Source: Planctomycetota bacterium
GTDB taxonomy: Bacteria; Planctomycetota; UBA8742; UBA2392
Direction: 5' to 3'
NCBI GenBank assembly: GCA_020425605.1
Contig: JAGQRH010000012.1
Span: 66,653 to 112,346 of the forward strand
DNA length: 45,694 nt
A program made the position numbers and the translations under genes. Positions 1-7,864 of this stretch are shown here, one piece after another. The notes beneath the pieces are model-generated. The model was given only the letters and a program-made list of their open reading frames with translations. It had not been told where the DNA came from and ran no database searches. The stretch's first letter is position 1. The number at the start of each line of letters is the position of its first letter.

Positions 1-845
1 GCGAGTTTGTCGACGAAGGCGACGCGAAAGTCAGCGTGCTCGATCATGGCTTTCTGTTCGGCGACAGCATCTATGAGGTCGTGCGTACGGTGAACGGCAA
101 GCTGTTCGCCGCCGACCGCCACCTGAAACGCCTGCACAACAGCGCCAACTCGCTCGAGATGCCGCTGCAGCAGTCCGATGACTGGTACCTTGAGCGCTGG
201 CGAGACCTGCACGCGAAACGGGGAGGCGGCGAATCCTACCTGCGCATCATCATCACTCGCGGTGTCGGCCCGCTCAGCCTCGACTACACCCAGTGCGAGA
301 AGCAGAACGTGATCGGCATCGCCAAGCCGCTGAACAAGTGGCCGGACGAAGACTATGCGCACGGCTGCAAGGTTGTGCTGGCGGAGGTTCGCCGCAACTC
401 CAAGCAGGCCACGGACCCCGCGATCAAGTCCGGCAATTACCTGAACAACGTGCTCGCGCTTAAGGAAGCCCGCGCCGCCGGAGCGACCGAGGCAATCATG
501 CTGAACGTCCAGGGCAACATCACCGAGGCCACGACCAGCAACGTGTTCATGGTCAAGGACGGCATCGTGAAGACGCCCGCCCTGAAAGAGGGCCTGCTTG
601 AAGGCGTTACCCGCGGCTTCATCCTGCAGGTGTGCAAAGACCTGGGCCTGAAGTGCGAGGAAAGCGTCCTTTCGCGCGCTGATCTGCTGAATGCAGATGA
701 AGTCTTCATCACAGGCACCACGCGCGACGTCATGCCGGTCGGCTACATCGGCAGTGAGCAGATCAAGCGCACTCCGGGCTCATTGACGATCAAGATCGCC
801 AACGCCTACCACGACGTGCTTCACGACCCCAAGAACCAGATGTGA
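1..845 (+). CDS. Class IV (PLP) aminotransferase, branched-chain aminotransferase-like, 5' partial
   Basis: The frame is already open at the left edge (in phase from base 3). The first visible residues match the usual N-terminus of this family a few codons after its true start, so the start lies outside the window; the GTG at 36 is internal. Class IV fold motifs visible are the DHGFLFGDS segment, an arginine-rich LRIIITRG strand, AIKSGNYLNN (the lysine near base 427-435 is the expected PLP Schiff-base residue), ITEATTSNVF and the TGTTRDVMPV cofactor loop near the C-terminus. The family contains branched-chain aminotransferase (IlvE), D-amino acid aminotransferase and aminodeoxychorismate lyase; substrate cannot be settled from sequence alone, although the overall pattern is most like an amino acid transaminase. 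It overlaps the start of the next gene, so the two are probably cotranscribed. Confidence 0.9.
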   Translation, partial: EFVDEGDAKVSVLDHGFLFGDSIYEVVRTVNGKLFAADRHLKRLHNSANSLEMPLQQSDDWYLERWRDLHAKRGGGESYLRIIITRGVGPLSLDYTQCEKQNVIGIAKPLNKWPDEDYAHGCKVVLAEVRRNSKQATDPAIKSGNYLNNVLALKEARAAGATEAIMLNVQGNITEATTSNVFMVKDGIVKTPALKEGLLEGVTRGFILQVCKDLGLKCEESVLSRADLLNADEVFITGTTRDVMPVGYIGSEQIKRTPGSLTIKIANAYHDVLHDPKNQM

Positions 846-1723
846 TGCCACGTCGCTTGCTAGCCATCGCCAACCCGATCTCAGGCCGCGGCAACGCCCG
901 CCGCCTGCTGCCACACTTTGCTGAGCTGGCAGCCGAATCTGGCGTAGAGATCGAGATCAAGCTGACCGAGCACGCAGGGCATGGAAAACAGATCGCGGCA
1001 AATGCTGCAGCTGACGGCTTCGACGGCGTGGTGGCAATCGGCGGTGACGGCACCGTCAACGAAGTCGTCAACGGCCTCGGCCCGCATGGGCTGCCGCTGA
1101 TGGTGATTCCGCAAGGGACCGGAAACGTCCTGGCCAAGGAACTTCGCGCCTCGCGCAAGGTAATGGACTACCTTGACTGCGTGCGCGAGTGGCGCATTGG
1201 CCACCGCGACCTCGGGCGACTCGCCAACGGCCGCCTTTTCTCATGTTTCGTGGGCGCAGGCTTTGACGGTCAGTGCACCCGAGCACTCGCCGAACGAAAG
1301 GGCGCAATCCACATGGCGCAGTACGTGCCCATCATGTGGAAGGCCATCAAGCACTCGGACTTCACGACGCTGCGCATCCACAGCGATGATCAGTGCGAGG
1401 CGAATGTCAGCTATGCACTGGTCTCGATCACGCCGGAGTATGGCGGGCCGATGTGGCTCACCGGCAAGGCCAAGCCCGATGACGGCCGCTTTGACATTCT
1501 GACGGTCCACGAACGCATTACGCCGCTCGCGCTCGTGAAGCTGGTTGGCTTCGCAATGATGCGCCGCATGGGGAGGGCGCAAAGCACGCGCTTCTTCCGC
1601 ACGCACAAGGTCAGGGTCGAAGCCGAAGAAGAAGTCCCCATCCAGGTGGACGGGGACTTCGCAGGGTTTCTGCCAATTGAGGCCGAGGTGCTGCCGAACG
1701 CACTGGCCTTCTTCAAGCGCTGA
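845..1723 (+). CDS. Diacylglycerol kinase-family lipid kinase (YegS/DagK-like)
   Basis: 292 residues from the ATG at 845, which overlaps the upstream stop as TGATG; a GTG at 842 (GTGA overlap) is the alternative and adds one residue. The DAGK catalytic domain shows the NPISGRGNA nucleotide-binding start (about residues 10-18), the diagnostic GGDGTVNEV loop (from about residue 66) and the PQGTGN motif (about 89-94). The C-terminal beta-rich half carries the PDDGRFDIL segment common in this family. The expected reaction is ATP-dependent phosphorylation of diacylglycerol or a related lipid at the membrane; sphingosine kinase-like activity is possible. Its stop is immediately followed, with no intervening base, by the stop of the opposite-strand LysM gene. 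Confidence 0.93.
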   Translation: MPRRLLAIANPISGRGNARRLLPHFAELAAESGVEIEIKLTEHAGHGKQIAANAAADGFDGVVAIGGDGTVNEVVNGLGPHGLPLMVIPQGTGNVLAKELRASRKVMDYLDCVREWRIGHRDLGRLANGRLFSCFVGAGFDGQCTRALAERKGAIHMAQYVPIMWKAIKHSDFTTLRIHSDDQCEANVSYALVSITPEYGGPMWLTGKAKPDDGRFDILTVHERITPLALVKLVGFAMMRRMGRAQSTRFFRTHKVRVEAEEEVPIQVDGDFAGFLPIEAEVLPNALAFFKR

Positions 1724-2389
1724 TTACTTACCGGCCGGAATCTTCACCTTTGCGCCCGGCACCAGCTTCACGCCCGGGTTCGCGTTGGAGATGTCGTCGC
1801 TGCTCAGTCCACGATCCTTGAAGTGAACATAGGCGATCTTCCACCACGAGTCGCCGTCCTGGATGACGTATTCGCTTGCATCCTTCGCGGGTGAAGCGTT
1901 GCTCTCGGCGGCCTTGCCGGCATTTCGGGCAGGGGCGCCGGACTTGATCGCGTCTTTGCCCGGCGGGATCAGCAGCTTTTCACCGGGACGCAGCACCTTG
2001 CCCTGGTTCGCACGCTCGATGTCCTCGGACGACAGACCTCGCGACTTGAACGTCACGTGTGCAAGCTTCCACCACGAGTCACCGTTCTGAACAACGTATT
2101 CGGTCCACTCGCCCTGGGGCACTGCGGCTTCCGCTGCGTCGGGCTCAGCCGTTTCCCCAGGCGTTTCCACCGGCTTGATCTGGAAGCCTGCGTCCAGGTC
2201 ATCGACAGGTTGAAGGCGATCGATGTTCGGCGGCCCCATCTCCGCGCTGATGACTTCCGCGGCGAGTTCATCCCTCGCGCTATCCTCAACCAGCACGCGT
2301 GCGTGGCTGAGAACCTGGTCCCAGATCAGCCCCAACCCGAGGCTGGCTATGCTGGCGACGAAAATCGCGATCTTTACTCCACGGTCCAT
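1724..2389 (-). CDS. Membrane-anchored protein with two LysM domains
   Basis: 221 residues. The N-terminus has a short charged start (MDRG) then a hydrophobic stretch at about residues 6-24, read as a signal anchor. A low-complexity Pro/Glu/Ala linker follows, then two clear LysM-type modules at about residues 96-143 and 172-220. Each starts with YVVQNGDSWWK or YVIQDGDSWWK, contains RGLSS(E/D)DI and ends with PG-K-IP; they are near duplicates of each other. LysM modules usually bind peptidoglycan or other GlcNAc polymers, so this is probably an envelope protein facing the periplasm with no catalytic domain of its own. It is convergent with the lipid kinase gene (stop codons directly abut) and divergent from truD. 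Confidence 0.88.
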   Translation of the reverse strand: MDRGVKIAIFVASIASLGLGLIWDQVLSHARVLVEDSARDELAAEVISAEMGPPNIDRLQPVDDLDAGFQIKPVETPGETAEPDAAEAAVPQGEWTEYVVQNGDSWWKLAHVTFKSRGLSSEDIERANQGKVLRPGEKLLIPPGKDAIKSGAPARNAGKAAESNASPAKDASEYVIQDGDSWWKIAYVHFKDRGLSSDDISNANPGVKLVPGAKVKIPAGK

Positions 2390-2450
2390 GCCAATCTCCG
2401 TTCCGCCGATACGCTCGGCTGTTCGTACTTCGGCAGACGCGGGCTACAAC

Positions 2451-2485
2451 TTGAGGCGAACGCAAACGCCGCTAGAACAGGCTTG
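2451..2485 (+). promoter_or_regulatory. Candidate promoter for truD giving a leaderless transcript
   Basis: TTGAGG (2451-2456), a 16-base spacer and TAGAAC (2473-2478) resemble a sigma70-type -35/-10 pair (4/6 match for each hexamer). The -10 box ends only 6 bases before the GTG start at 2485, so initiation about 7 bases downstream would put the first base of the RNA at the start codon. A weak AGG at 2479-2481 is the only SD-like sequence. This is inference from spacing only. Confidence 0.35.
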
Positions 2486-3708
2486 TGAAATACGCGTCTG
2501 CAGAAATCCCTGCCTGCCCGGGAATCATCAAGTCGGTGAACGAAGACTTTCGGGTCTTCGAAGTGCCGCTGTACGAATTCAGCGGCAGCGGCGACCACAC
2601 GCTTGTGCACATCGAAAAGTCCGGCATCAGCACGTTTGAAGCCACGCGCCGCATGTGTCGCGAGCTGAAGTTCAAAGAGCGCGACGTAGGCTTCGCAGGC
2701 ATGAAGGACGCACGCGGGGTCACCCGGCAATGGCTGAGCTTTGAGCACACGAATCCCGAGAGCTTCCTCGCCCTCAACATCCCGAAGTTGAAAGTCCTGG
2801 AAGTCACTCGCCACGGCAACAAGCTCAAGCGCGGTCACCTGTCAGCCAATCGCTTTGAGGTCGTGCTGCGCGACGTGGACGCAGAAAGCGTCCCCCATGC
2901 ACGCGCCACGCTGGAGCTGCTCGCACGGCGGGGCATTCCCAACTGGTACGACACCCAGCGCTTCGGCCGACGGGGTGAGAACCCCACGGCCGGCATGGCA
3001 ATTCTGCGCGGGGACCTTGAGGCGTACTTCAAGGCCGTGCTCGGCGGCCCCGGGCTCGAAACGGACGCCGAGACTCGCGCCGCAAGGGAAGCATACGAGG
3101 CCGGCGACATTGAGCAGGCCCTCCAGCTCTGGCCACGCCGTGCGAACCAGGAGCGCGCGGCCCTCAATGCGGTCCAGCGCGACGGCCCGACGTGGAAGGC
3201 GCTCAAGAAGCTGCCGCAGAAACTGAAAGTGCTGCAGGTCTGCAGCGTGCAGTCGATGCTGTTCAACAAGGTGCTCGACGAGCGCTTCGATGAATATGAC
3301 CGCGTATGGGAAGGCGACATCTGTCGCCTCGCCAATGGCGCCGATTTTGCGGTCGAGGACGCAGCCGCAGAGCAGGCCCGCTGTGACGCGCTTGAGGTCT
3401 CCCCCACCGGGCCGATCTATGGCCACAAGATGCGCATGGCCACGACGAGGTCAGGCGAGCTCGAGCAGCGCATATTGAACGACACCGGCCTGACACCCGA
3501 GATGTGGGACGTCGGAAAGGGCCTGAGCCAGAAGGGTGACCGACGACCATTCCGGTTCATTGCCACGGAACTGGGCGCCGAGTACGACGAAGCCGAACGT
3601 GCCCTGAGCCTGCGGTTTACGCTCCCGAAGGGCTGCTACGCCACTGTGCTGTTGAAAGAGATCACCCGCAGCGGCGAAGACCTTGCGTTTTCGTCGCAAT
3701 CGGAGTGA
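2485..3708 (+). CDS. truD: tRNA pseudouridine(13) synthase TruD
   Basis: 407 residues from GTG; an in-frame TAG at 2473 leaves little choice of start. TruD converts U13 of tRNA to pseudouridine. The signature catalytic segment reads GMKDARGVTRQ, with Asp75 as the nucleophile (equivalent to Asp80 in E. coli). The downstream family motifs NYFD-like NWYDTQRFGRRGENP (about residues 150-165) and the late PTGPIYG / RPFRF segments are also present. A variable insertion domain rich in Ala/Glu lies at about residues 190-225, as is usual in this family. Divergent from the LysM gene across a 95-base gap, and followed 38 bases later by the parvulin pair. Confidence 0.94.
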   Translation: MKYASAEIPACPGIIKSVNEDFRVFEVPLYEFSGSGDHTLVHIEKSGISTFEATRRMCRELKFKERDVGFAGMKDARGVTRQWLSFEHTNPESFLALNIPKLKVLEVTRHGNKLKRGHLSANRFEVVLRDVDAESVPHARATLELLARRGIPNWYDTQRFGRRGENPTAGMAILRGDLEAYFKAVLGGPGLETDAETRAAREAYEAGDIEQALQLWPRRANQERAALNAVQRDGPTWKALKKLPQKLKVLQVCSVQSMLFNKVLDERFDEYDRVWEGDICRLANGADFAVEDAAAEQARCDALEVSPTGPIYGHKMRMATTRSGELEQRILNDTGLTPEMWDVGKGLSQKGDRRPFRFIATELGAEYDEAERALSLRFTLPKGCYATVLLKEITRSGEDLAFSSQSE

Positions 3709-3746
3709 GGTTAAAGGCAATTATATGAACGCATCAAGGAGATGAA

Positions 3747-4157
3747 GTGGAACAGCTACGCAAAGACATCAAGGAAGTCGCCGGGCGCGCCGAGCGCAAG
3801 GCCGACACCATCGAGGTCCAGCACCTGCTGGTCGCACACGCGGGCGCGGGCATTGGCGGGGTGACCCGCAGCATGGATGAGGCAGAGAAACTCGCGGCCG
3901 AGCTGTATGCCCAGATCAAGGGCGGCGCAGACTTTGACGCGCTGGTGAAGGAACACACCGACGATGCGCACCCGGGCATCTACGGCATGACCATGTCGGG
4001 CAGCGGTGACCGCGGCAAGAACATCTACCCCCGCAAGGGCATGGTCGCAGCGTTCGGCGACGTGGGTTGGCGGCTTGATGTAGGCGAAGTCGGCGTCGCG
4101 CCCTATCATGATCGCAACAGCCCTTACGGCTGGCACATCATCAAGCGCACGAAATGA
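3747..4157 (+). CDS. Small parvulin (PpiC-type) peptidyl-prolyl isomerase
   Basis: 136 residues. The start is GTG at 3747, chosen because AAGGAG at 3736-3741 is ideally spaced; nearby ATGs are in other frames. It is a single rotamase domain: VQHLLVAHAG strand at the start, the A-E-KLAAELYAQIKGGADFDALVKEHT helix, MVAAFGDVGWRLDVGEVG core and YGWHIIKR end, as in PpiC proteins. There is no signal peptide or membrane segment, so it is predicted cytoplasmic unless the start is misplaced. It overlaps the next gene by ATGA, and that gene carries two more copies of the same domain with very similar wording (AFGDV-WRL-(V/I)GEVGVA), which suggests a local duplication. Confidence 0.88.
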   Translation: MEQLRKDIKEVAGRAERKADTIEVQHLLVAHAGAGIGGVTRSMDEAEKLAAELYAQIKGGADFDALVKEHTDDAHPGIYGMTMSGSGDRGKNIYPRKGMVAAFGDVGWRLDVGEVGVAPYHDRNSPYGWHIIKRTK

Positions 4158-5221
4158 AGAAGTGGTTTGCCAACTGCAGCGTCGCGCTACTCGCCCTGTG
4201 CGTTTGCGCGGCGCTGTTGTTTCAGGCTTGCGGCAATGATTTCAACCACCCGCCGCCACCCAACTCATTGTCCGGCAACACCGGCCCGGTCAGCCCCGAG
4301 GTACAAGCATTTCGGGATGACGCGGTCAGCCTGCAGCTTCGGCCTGAGCTCGACATTGACAAGGTCACGATCCAGTTCGTGCTGATCGCGGAAGGGCTCG
4401 AGGGCGACACTGACGAGCAGAAGAAGCTGACGCTGGGCGAAGCCGAAGAACTCTGTGCGAAGGTCTATCAGAAGGCCAAGGCGGGTGAGGATTTCGACAA
4501 GCTCGTGCTGACGTATTCCTATGACAGTGTCATTCACGGCCAGCGCCCCAGCATGGTGACGCTGCTGCGCGGACTGGCGCCGGATGCGGAGCTGAGCTAC
4601 GGCCCTAACACGTTCCGCCGCGAACAGGAGGAGGTCGGTATCACCATTGCCGCCTGGCGCCTGCAACCCGGCGAGATCGGCGTAGTCGAGCGCAACGAAT
4701 CAGATGCCTCCAACGGCTACTACGTCGTGAGGCGCCTCACGGATGAAGAGGTCAAACAGGACAACCCGGCCAACTTTCCGCCGGCAAATGACGCAGTCGC
4801 TACACTGCGCGCCGACGCCGCCGAGTTGATGAAAAGGCCCGAGCACGACGCCAAACGCGTCAAGGTCCAGCACATCCTGATCGGCCGCTATTTCTCGGAT
4901 CCCGAAGGCAAACACAAGCGGCTCTCGCCGGAAGAAGCGGAAGCGCTGGCGGCCGAGGTGTATGCCAAGGCCAAAGAAGGGGAGAGCTTCAACAAGCTCG
5001 TCCGCGAGTACACCTACGACTCCACCAAGGGCGACCCACCGGGAAGCTACATCATGGTCGCTGACAAAGACGCAGCCAACAAACTGCAAACCTGGCGAGA
5101 AGGCATGGTACCGGCCTTCGGAGACGTGGCCTGGCGACTGGAGATCGGTGAAGTCGGTGTGGCCATGTACGACCGCGCTCGCAGCTGGTACGGCTACCAC
5201 ATCGTCAAGCGCATCGAGTAG
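4154..5221 (+). CDS. Lipoprotein with two PpiC-type peptidyl-prolyl isomerase domains
   Basis: 355 residues. The N-terminus is a lipoprotein signal peptide: MKKW, a hydrophobic core, then a lipobox ending LFQAC with Cys26 as the lipidation site. A Pro-rich spacer follows, then two parvulin-like domains, roughly residues 65-200 and 230-354. The second is the better one (VQHILIGRY, AEVYAKAKEGESFNKLVREYT, MVPAFGDVAWRLEIGEVG, YGYHIVKR). The first has diverged (IQFVLIAEG, IAAWRLQPGEIG) and may be structural rather than catalytic. PpiC lipoproteins act as folding factors for exported proteins in the envelope. It overlaps the upstream parvulin gene by 4 bases, so the two are translationally coupled. 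Its stop directly abuts the opposite-strand hydrolase stop. Confidence 0.9.
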   Translation: MKKWFANCSVALLALCVCAALLFQACGNDFNHPPPPNSLSGNTGPVSPEVQAFRDDAVSLQLRPELDIDKVTIQFVLIAEGLEGDTDEQKKLTLGEAEELCAKVYQKAKAGEDFDKLVLTYSYDSVIHGQRPSMVTLLRGLAPDAELSYGPNTFRREQEEVGITIAAWRLQPGEIGVVERNESDASNGYYVVRRLTDEEVKQDNPANFPPANDAVATLRADAAELMKRPEHDAKRVKVQHILIGRYFSDPEGKHKRLSPEEAEALAAEVYAKAKEGESFNKLVREYTYDSTKGDPPGSYIMVADKDAANKLQTWREGMVPAFGDVAWRLEIGEVGVAMYDRARSWYGYHIVKRIE

Positions 5222-6655
5222 TCAGGCCTGCAGCGTATGCATGCCCGGGTGCAGGTCGTGCAGCCAGGTCTTCTCGCCCTGTCGCACTTTCAGCTTGAAC
5301 GGAACATCGCACATCAGCTCGATCGACCGCCGGCCTCCGCCCTTCACGGCCGGGCCGACTTCCATGTTCAGGGTGCCATAGGCGAAGCGCAGACCTTCGA
5401 TCGTGTGCTTCTCTTCGACGTATGGAATCAGCTCAAGCTCGCCGCGATGGGCGTGCGGGCGCAGGCCCATCAGCACGCCCAAGGTGTTCTGGATGCACAG
5501 CGCATGCGCCAGCGGGGCATTGGCGCCACTCGCGCCGTCGTGCAACGGCGCGGGTATGTCACGGTCCGGGTCAGCCGCCATGAACATCTCTCCGGAATCG
5601 AGCAGGATCTGTGCAAGGCGGCGCAGATGCAGCTCGGCGGCCCGCTGCGCGGCCGTGTACTTGTGCAATGCGAACAGCGACTCGAACGCTACAAGGTTGA
5701 AGTCGGCCCGTGCAACCCCGCCCGGCGCGCCGTCGCGCTTGCGATAATCCCCCTCGGCTGCGCTGACGCTCGAGAACGGGTGTGCGCGCTCAAACTGCGT
5801 CGGGTCGGACAGGCGCTTCAGCATTTCTTCGGCGCGATTGCGCGGGGCGATTCCGCTCCAGACGGCCCACATGCTGGCCAGCGTCTTGACCGGCAAGTGC
5901 GCGCCGTGCTCATCGAGGTCGTAGTACCACGAATCCTCTTCGCTCCACATCAGCGCGTTTACTTTCGCCGCAACGTCGCGCATGGCCCATTCAAGCTCGC
6001 CGGCCTTTTCCTTTTCGCCGAGAACGCGGGCCATTTCGGAAAGCACTCGCGCATTCAGCGCGTACATGCCGCTGGCGTCTACCCAGCTCGCGCCACCGGC
6101 AAGACTCGGCACGACGCGGCCGCCGAGCATGAAACGACCCGTGGCGTGCAGCCGGTAGGGCTCAGGCGAGCCGGCCAACAGGCCATTGCGCTTGCGTTGA
6201 TGGTCTTCGCGATACAGGAAGTCGGCCCGAAGGATTTCGAATGCGTGCGTCAGGCGTTCGCGATTGCCGTGAAGCTTGAAGTGTTCCCACTCGGCCATCG
6301 CCAACAGTGGCGCAGCAATGCGTTTGCGCTCATTGTCAGCGGGCGGGTTGCCGCCGGTCGCCAACTCCAGCTGCGCGGGGATGTAGCCTGACGGGTCCAG
6401 CGCGGCCAGGAACGGGTCCGTGACACTGCGTGTTCCTATGCCGGCCCAACGCATTCCGAGGCTGGCCAGGGACGCGTCCCACGCGTCGACCACCGCCTGG
6501 CTCAAACCGCGTAGTGCCGGCGCCTTGAGTGCGCTCTCGTCACCGGGCTCGACGATGTTCTCACGCAGATGCAGGCAGGCGTGGCGGTACGGATCGAGCA
6601 GGTTGTCCTGGTCGCCGTGGATCTTCAGGATTGGAAAGTCGCGAGGCTCGGGCAT
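5222..6655 (-). CDS. GH63/trehalase-like (alpha/alpha)6-barrel glycoside hydrolase
   Basis: 477 residues, ATG start. It has the features of the six-hairpin glycosidase clan containing trehalase (GH37), GH63 and bacterial mannosylglycerate hydrolases: an early domain with DPFLAALDPSGYIPAQ, DASGMYALNARVL, WYYDLDEHG, then LASMWAVWSGIAP and the AHPFSSVSA...GGVARADFNLVAFE segment that precedes the last helices. A small C-terminal beta domain follows. There is no signal peptide, so it is predicted cytoplasmic. In related enzymes the catalytic pair is a general-acid Asp and a general-base Glu, which I could not assign with certainty. A likely role is turnover of a compatible solute or oligosaccharide; substrate is unknown. 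Confidence 0.72.
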   Translation of the reverse strand: MPEPRDFPILKIHGDQDNLLDPYRHACLHLRENIVEPGDESALKAPALRGLSQAVVDAWDASLASLGMRWAGIGTRSVTDPFLAALDPSGYIPAQLELATGGNPPADNERKRIAAPLLAMAEWEHFKLHGNRERLTHAFEILRADFLYREDHQRKRNGLLAGSPEPYRLHATGRFMLGGRVVPSLAGGASWVDASGMYALNARVLSEMARVLGEKEKAGELEWAMRDVAAKVNALMWSEEDSWYYDLDEHGAHLPVKTLASMWAVWSGIAPRNRAEEMLKRLSDPTQFERAHPFSSVSAAEGDYRKRDGAPGGVARADFNLVAFESLFALHKYTAAQRAAELHLRRLAQILLDSGEMFMAADPDRDIPAPLHDGASGANAPLAHALCIQNTLGVLMGLRPHAHRGELELIPYVEEKHTIEGLRFAYGTLNMEVGPAVKGGGRRSIELMCDVPFKLKVRQGEKTWLHDLHPGMHTLQA

Positions 6656-6852
6656 GCATCACAGTTCATAAGTCACTGGAAGAACTAGGGATAACAGAAT
6701 TTCGGACTGTTTTTGTCTAGTAAGCTGTTTTTCCGGCGGCAGAATCTTTACTGTTCGAGAGCAGCTGTAGAAGACCACACCCTTCCAGACGCTCGCGAGC
6801 ACTTTCGTGACACTCCCGGCTTCGGCCGGGATCAAACGTAGGAAGGCTTGCG
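6656..6852. promoter_or_regulatory. Divergent intergenic region with folE leader hairpin
   Basis: This 197-base gap separates the divergent hydrolase and folE. It contains a perfect 6-bp stem with a stable TTCG loop (CCCGGC 6815-6820, GCCGGG 6825-6830) lying in the folE 5' leader. Nine bases later comes a good SD (AGGAAGG, 6840-6846), 6 bases before the folE ATG. The hairpin does not cover the SD and has no U-tract, so it reads as an mRNA-stability or pausing element rather than a terminator. Two CTGTTTTT runs at about 6708 and 6725 make the region AT-rich, but no convincing -35/-10 pair was seen. Confidence 0.45.
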
Positions 6853-7506
6853 ATGACCTCATTCTCCGATGACCCAATGCTGGACGATACCCCCATCACT
6901 GATGGGGATATTCAGGGCGTTGTCGATGTCGGCAACGTCAAACCCGGCGACAATATGGCCTGCCTGGTCAAGGGCATGCTGCGCGCCATAGGTGAAGACC
7001 CCGACCGCGAAGGGCTGGTGAAGACGCCGTTCCGAGTCGATCAGGCCATGAAGTGGCTGACCAAGGGCTACAGCGAAAAGCTGGAAGACGTGGTCAACGA
7101 CGCCATCTTCAGCAGCGACAACGACGACATCGTGCTGGTGAAAGACATCGACATCTTCAGCATGTGTGAGCACCACATGTTGCCGTTCTACGGCAAGGCC
7201 CACATCGCCTACATCCCGGACGGCAAGGTAATCGGCATCAGCAAGCTGCCTCGGATCGCCGAAGTCTTCGCACGCCGCCTGCAGATCCAGGAACAGCTGA
7301 CCTTCCAGATCGCCAAGGCCGTCGAGGAAGCCGTGCAGCCTCGCGGCGTTGCGGTAGTGATCGAGTGCTCGCACATGTGCATGGTGATGCGCGGCATTCA
7401 GAAGGTCGGCTCGACCACCGTCACGCGCAGCCTGACCGGCGTGTTCAAGGAGGATGAGCACCTTCGCCATGAGCTGATCCGCATGATCAACGGCGAGTCG
7501 GCCTAG
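6853..7506 (+). CDS. folE: GTP cyclohydrolase I
   Basis: 217 residues, the normal length of FolE, with an SD (AGGAAGG) 6 bases before the ATG. It catalyses conversion of GTP to 7,8-dihydroneopterin triphosphate, the first step of folate (and queuosine) synthesis. The zinc ligands are visible as Cys105 and His108 in [10 protein letters not shown] and Cys176 in SHMCMVMRG. The [14 protein letters not shown]-terminal signature, the SKLPRI segment and the QEQLT-QIA helix are all intact. The first 30 residues are a poorly conserved acidic extension. No other folate gene is adjacent; a small unknown gene follows on the same strand 53 bases downstream. Confidence 0.97.
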   Translation: MTSFSDDPMLDDTPITDGDIQGVVDVGNVKPGDNMACLVKGMLRAIGEDPDREGLVKTPFRVDQAMKWLTKGYSEKLEDVVNDAIFSSDNDDIVLVKDIDIFSMCEHHMLPFYGKAHIAYIPDGKVIGISKLPRIAEVFARRLQIQEQLTFQIAKAVEEAVQPRGVAVVIECSHMCMVMRGIQKVGSTTVTRSLTGVFKEDEHLRHELIRMINGESA

Positions 7507-7559
7507 CCTATTGCCCGGCACCAGACGGGACTTACACTTCCGGCAACGGAGGATTCAGC

Positions 7560-7772
7560 GTGCCTGAATTGACTGACGAGTTCGTAGCTGAGAAGTTTGC
7601 TCACCTGTATGAGCAGTACTTCGACAAGTTCGAGATCCGCACAGACGGCGAAGGCAAGCGATTCATCCACGCTGAACACAGCCACCCGCGTTTCAAGCGC
7701 ACCTGGCTGCCACAGGTATTCTGCGGGCTGCGCGTACATTGCGTACCGACGGAAGCCGAAGCAAAGGGCTAG
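7560..7772 (+). CDS. Small hypothetical protein
   Basis: 70 residues from a GTG start with an excellent SD (GGAGG at 7548-7552, 7 bases upstream), which is the main argument that it is a real gene. The protein is soluble, rich in aromatic and charged residues (FAHLYEQYFDKFEIR, HAEHSHPRFKRTWLP), contains a single cysteine and has no signal or membrane segment. I do not recognise a family. It sits between folE and a strong terminator, so it could be the last gene of a folE transcript. Confidence 0.6.
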   Translation: MPELTDEFVAEKFAHLYEQYFDKFEIRTDGEGKRFIHAEHSHPRFKRTWLPQVFCGLRVHCVPTEAEAKG

Positions 7773-7790
7773 ACTGCCGTATCCATCGCG

Positions 7791-7820
7791 ACGGCGCCCC
7801 GCCGGGCGTCGTTGTTTTTT
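7791..7820 (+). terminator. Rho-independent terminator after folE and the small gene
   Basis: A 9-bp stem (7791-7799 with 7804-7812, one G-U pair) closes a CGCC loop and is followed by TGTTTTTT. It closes the plus-strand unit ending at 7772 and lies 45 bases before the next gene. Confidence 0.85.
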
Positions 7821-7864
7821 GACCTGGTTCTCCAATCCCCGCCGCTAAGTCCTAAGCTGTCTGT

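Noticed and set aside
5237..6391. A 384-codon open frame on the plus strand opposite the GH63-like gene
   Set aside because: High-GC reverse-strand shadow; the minus-strand protein has real fold motifs while this one has none.
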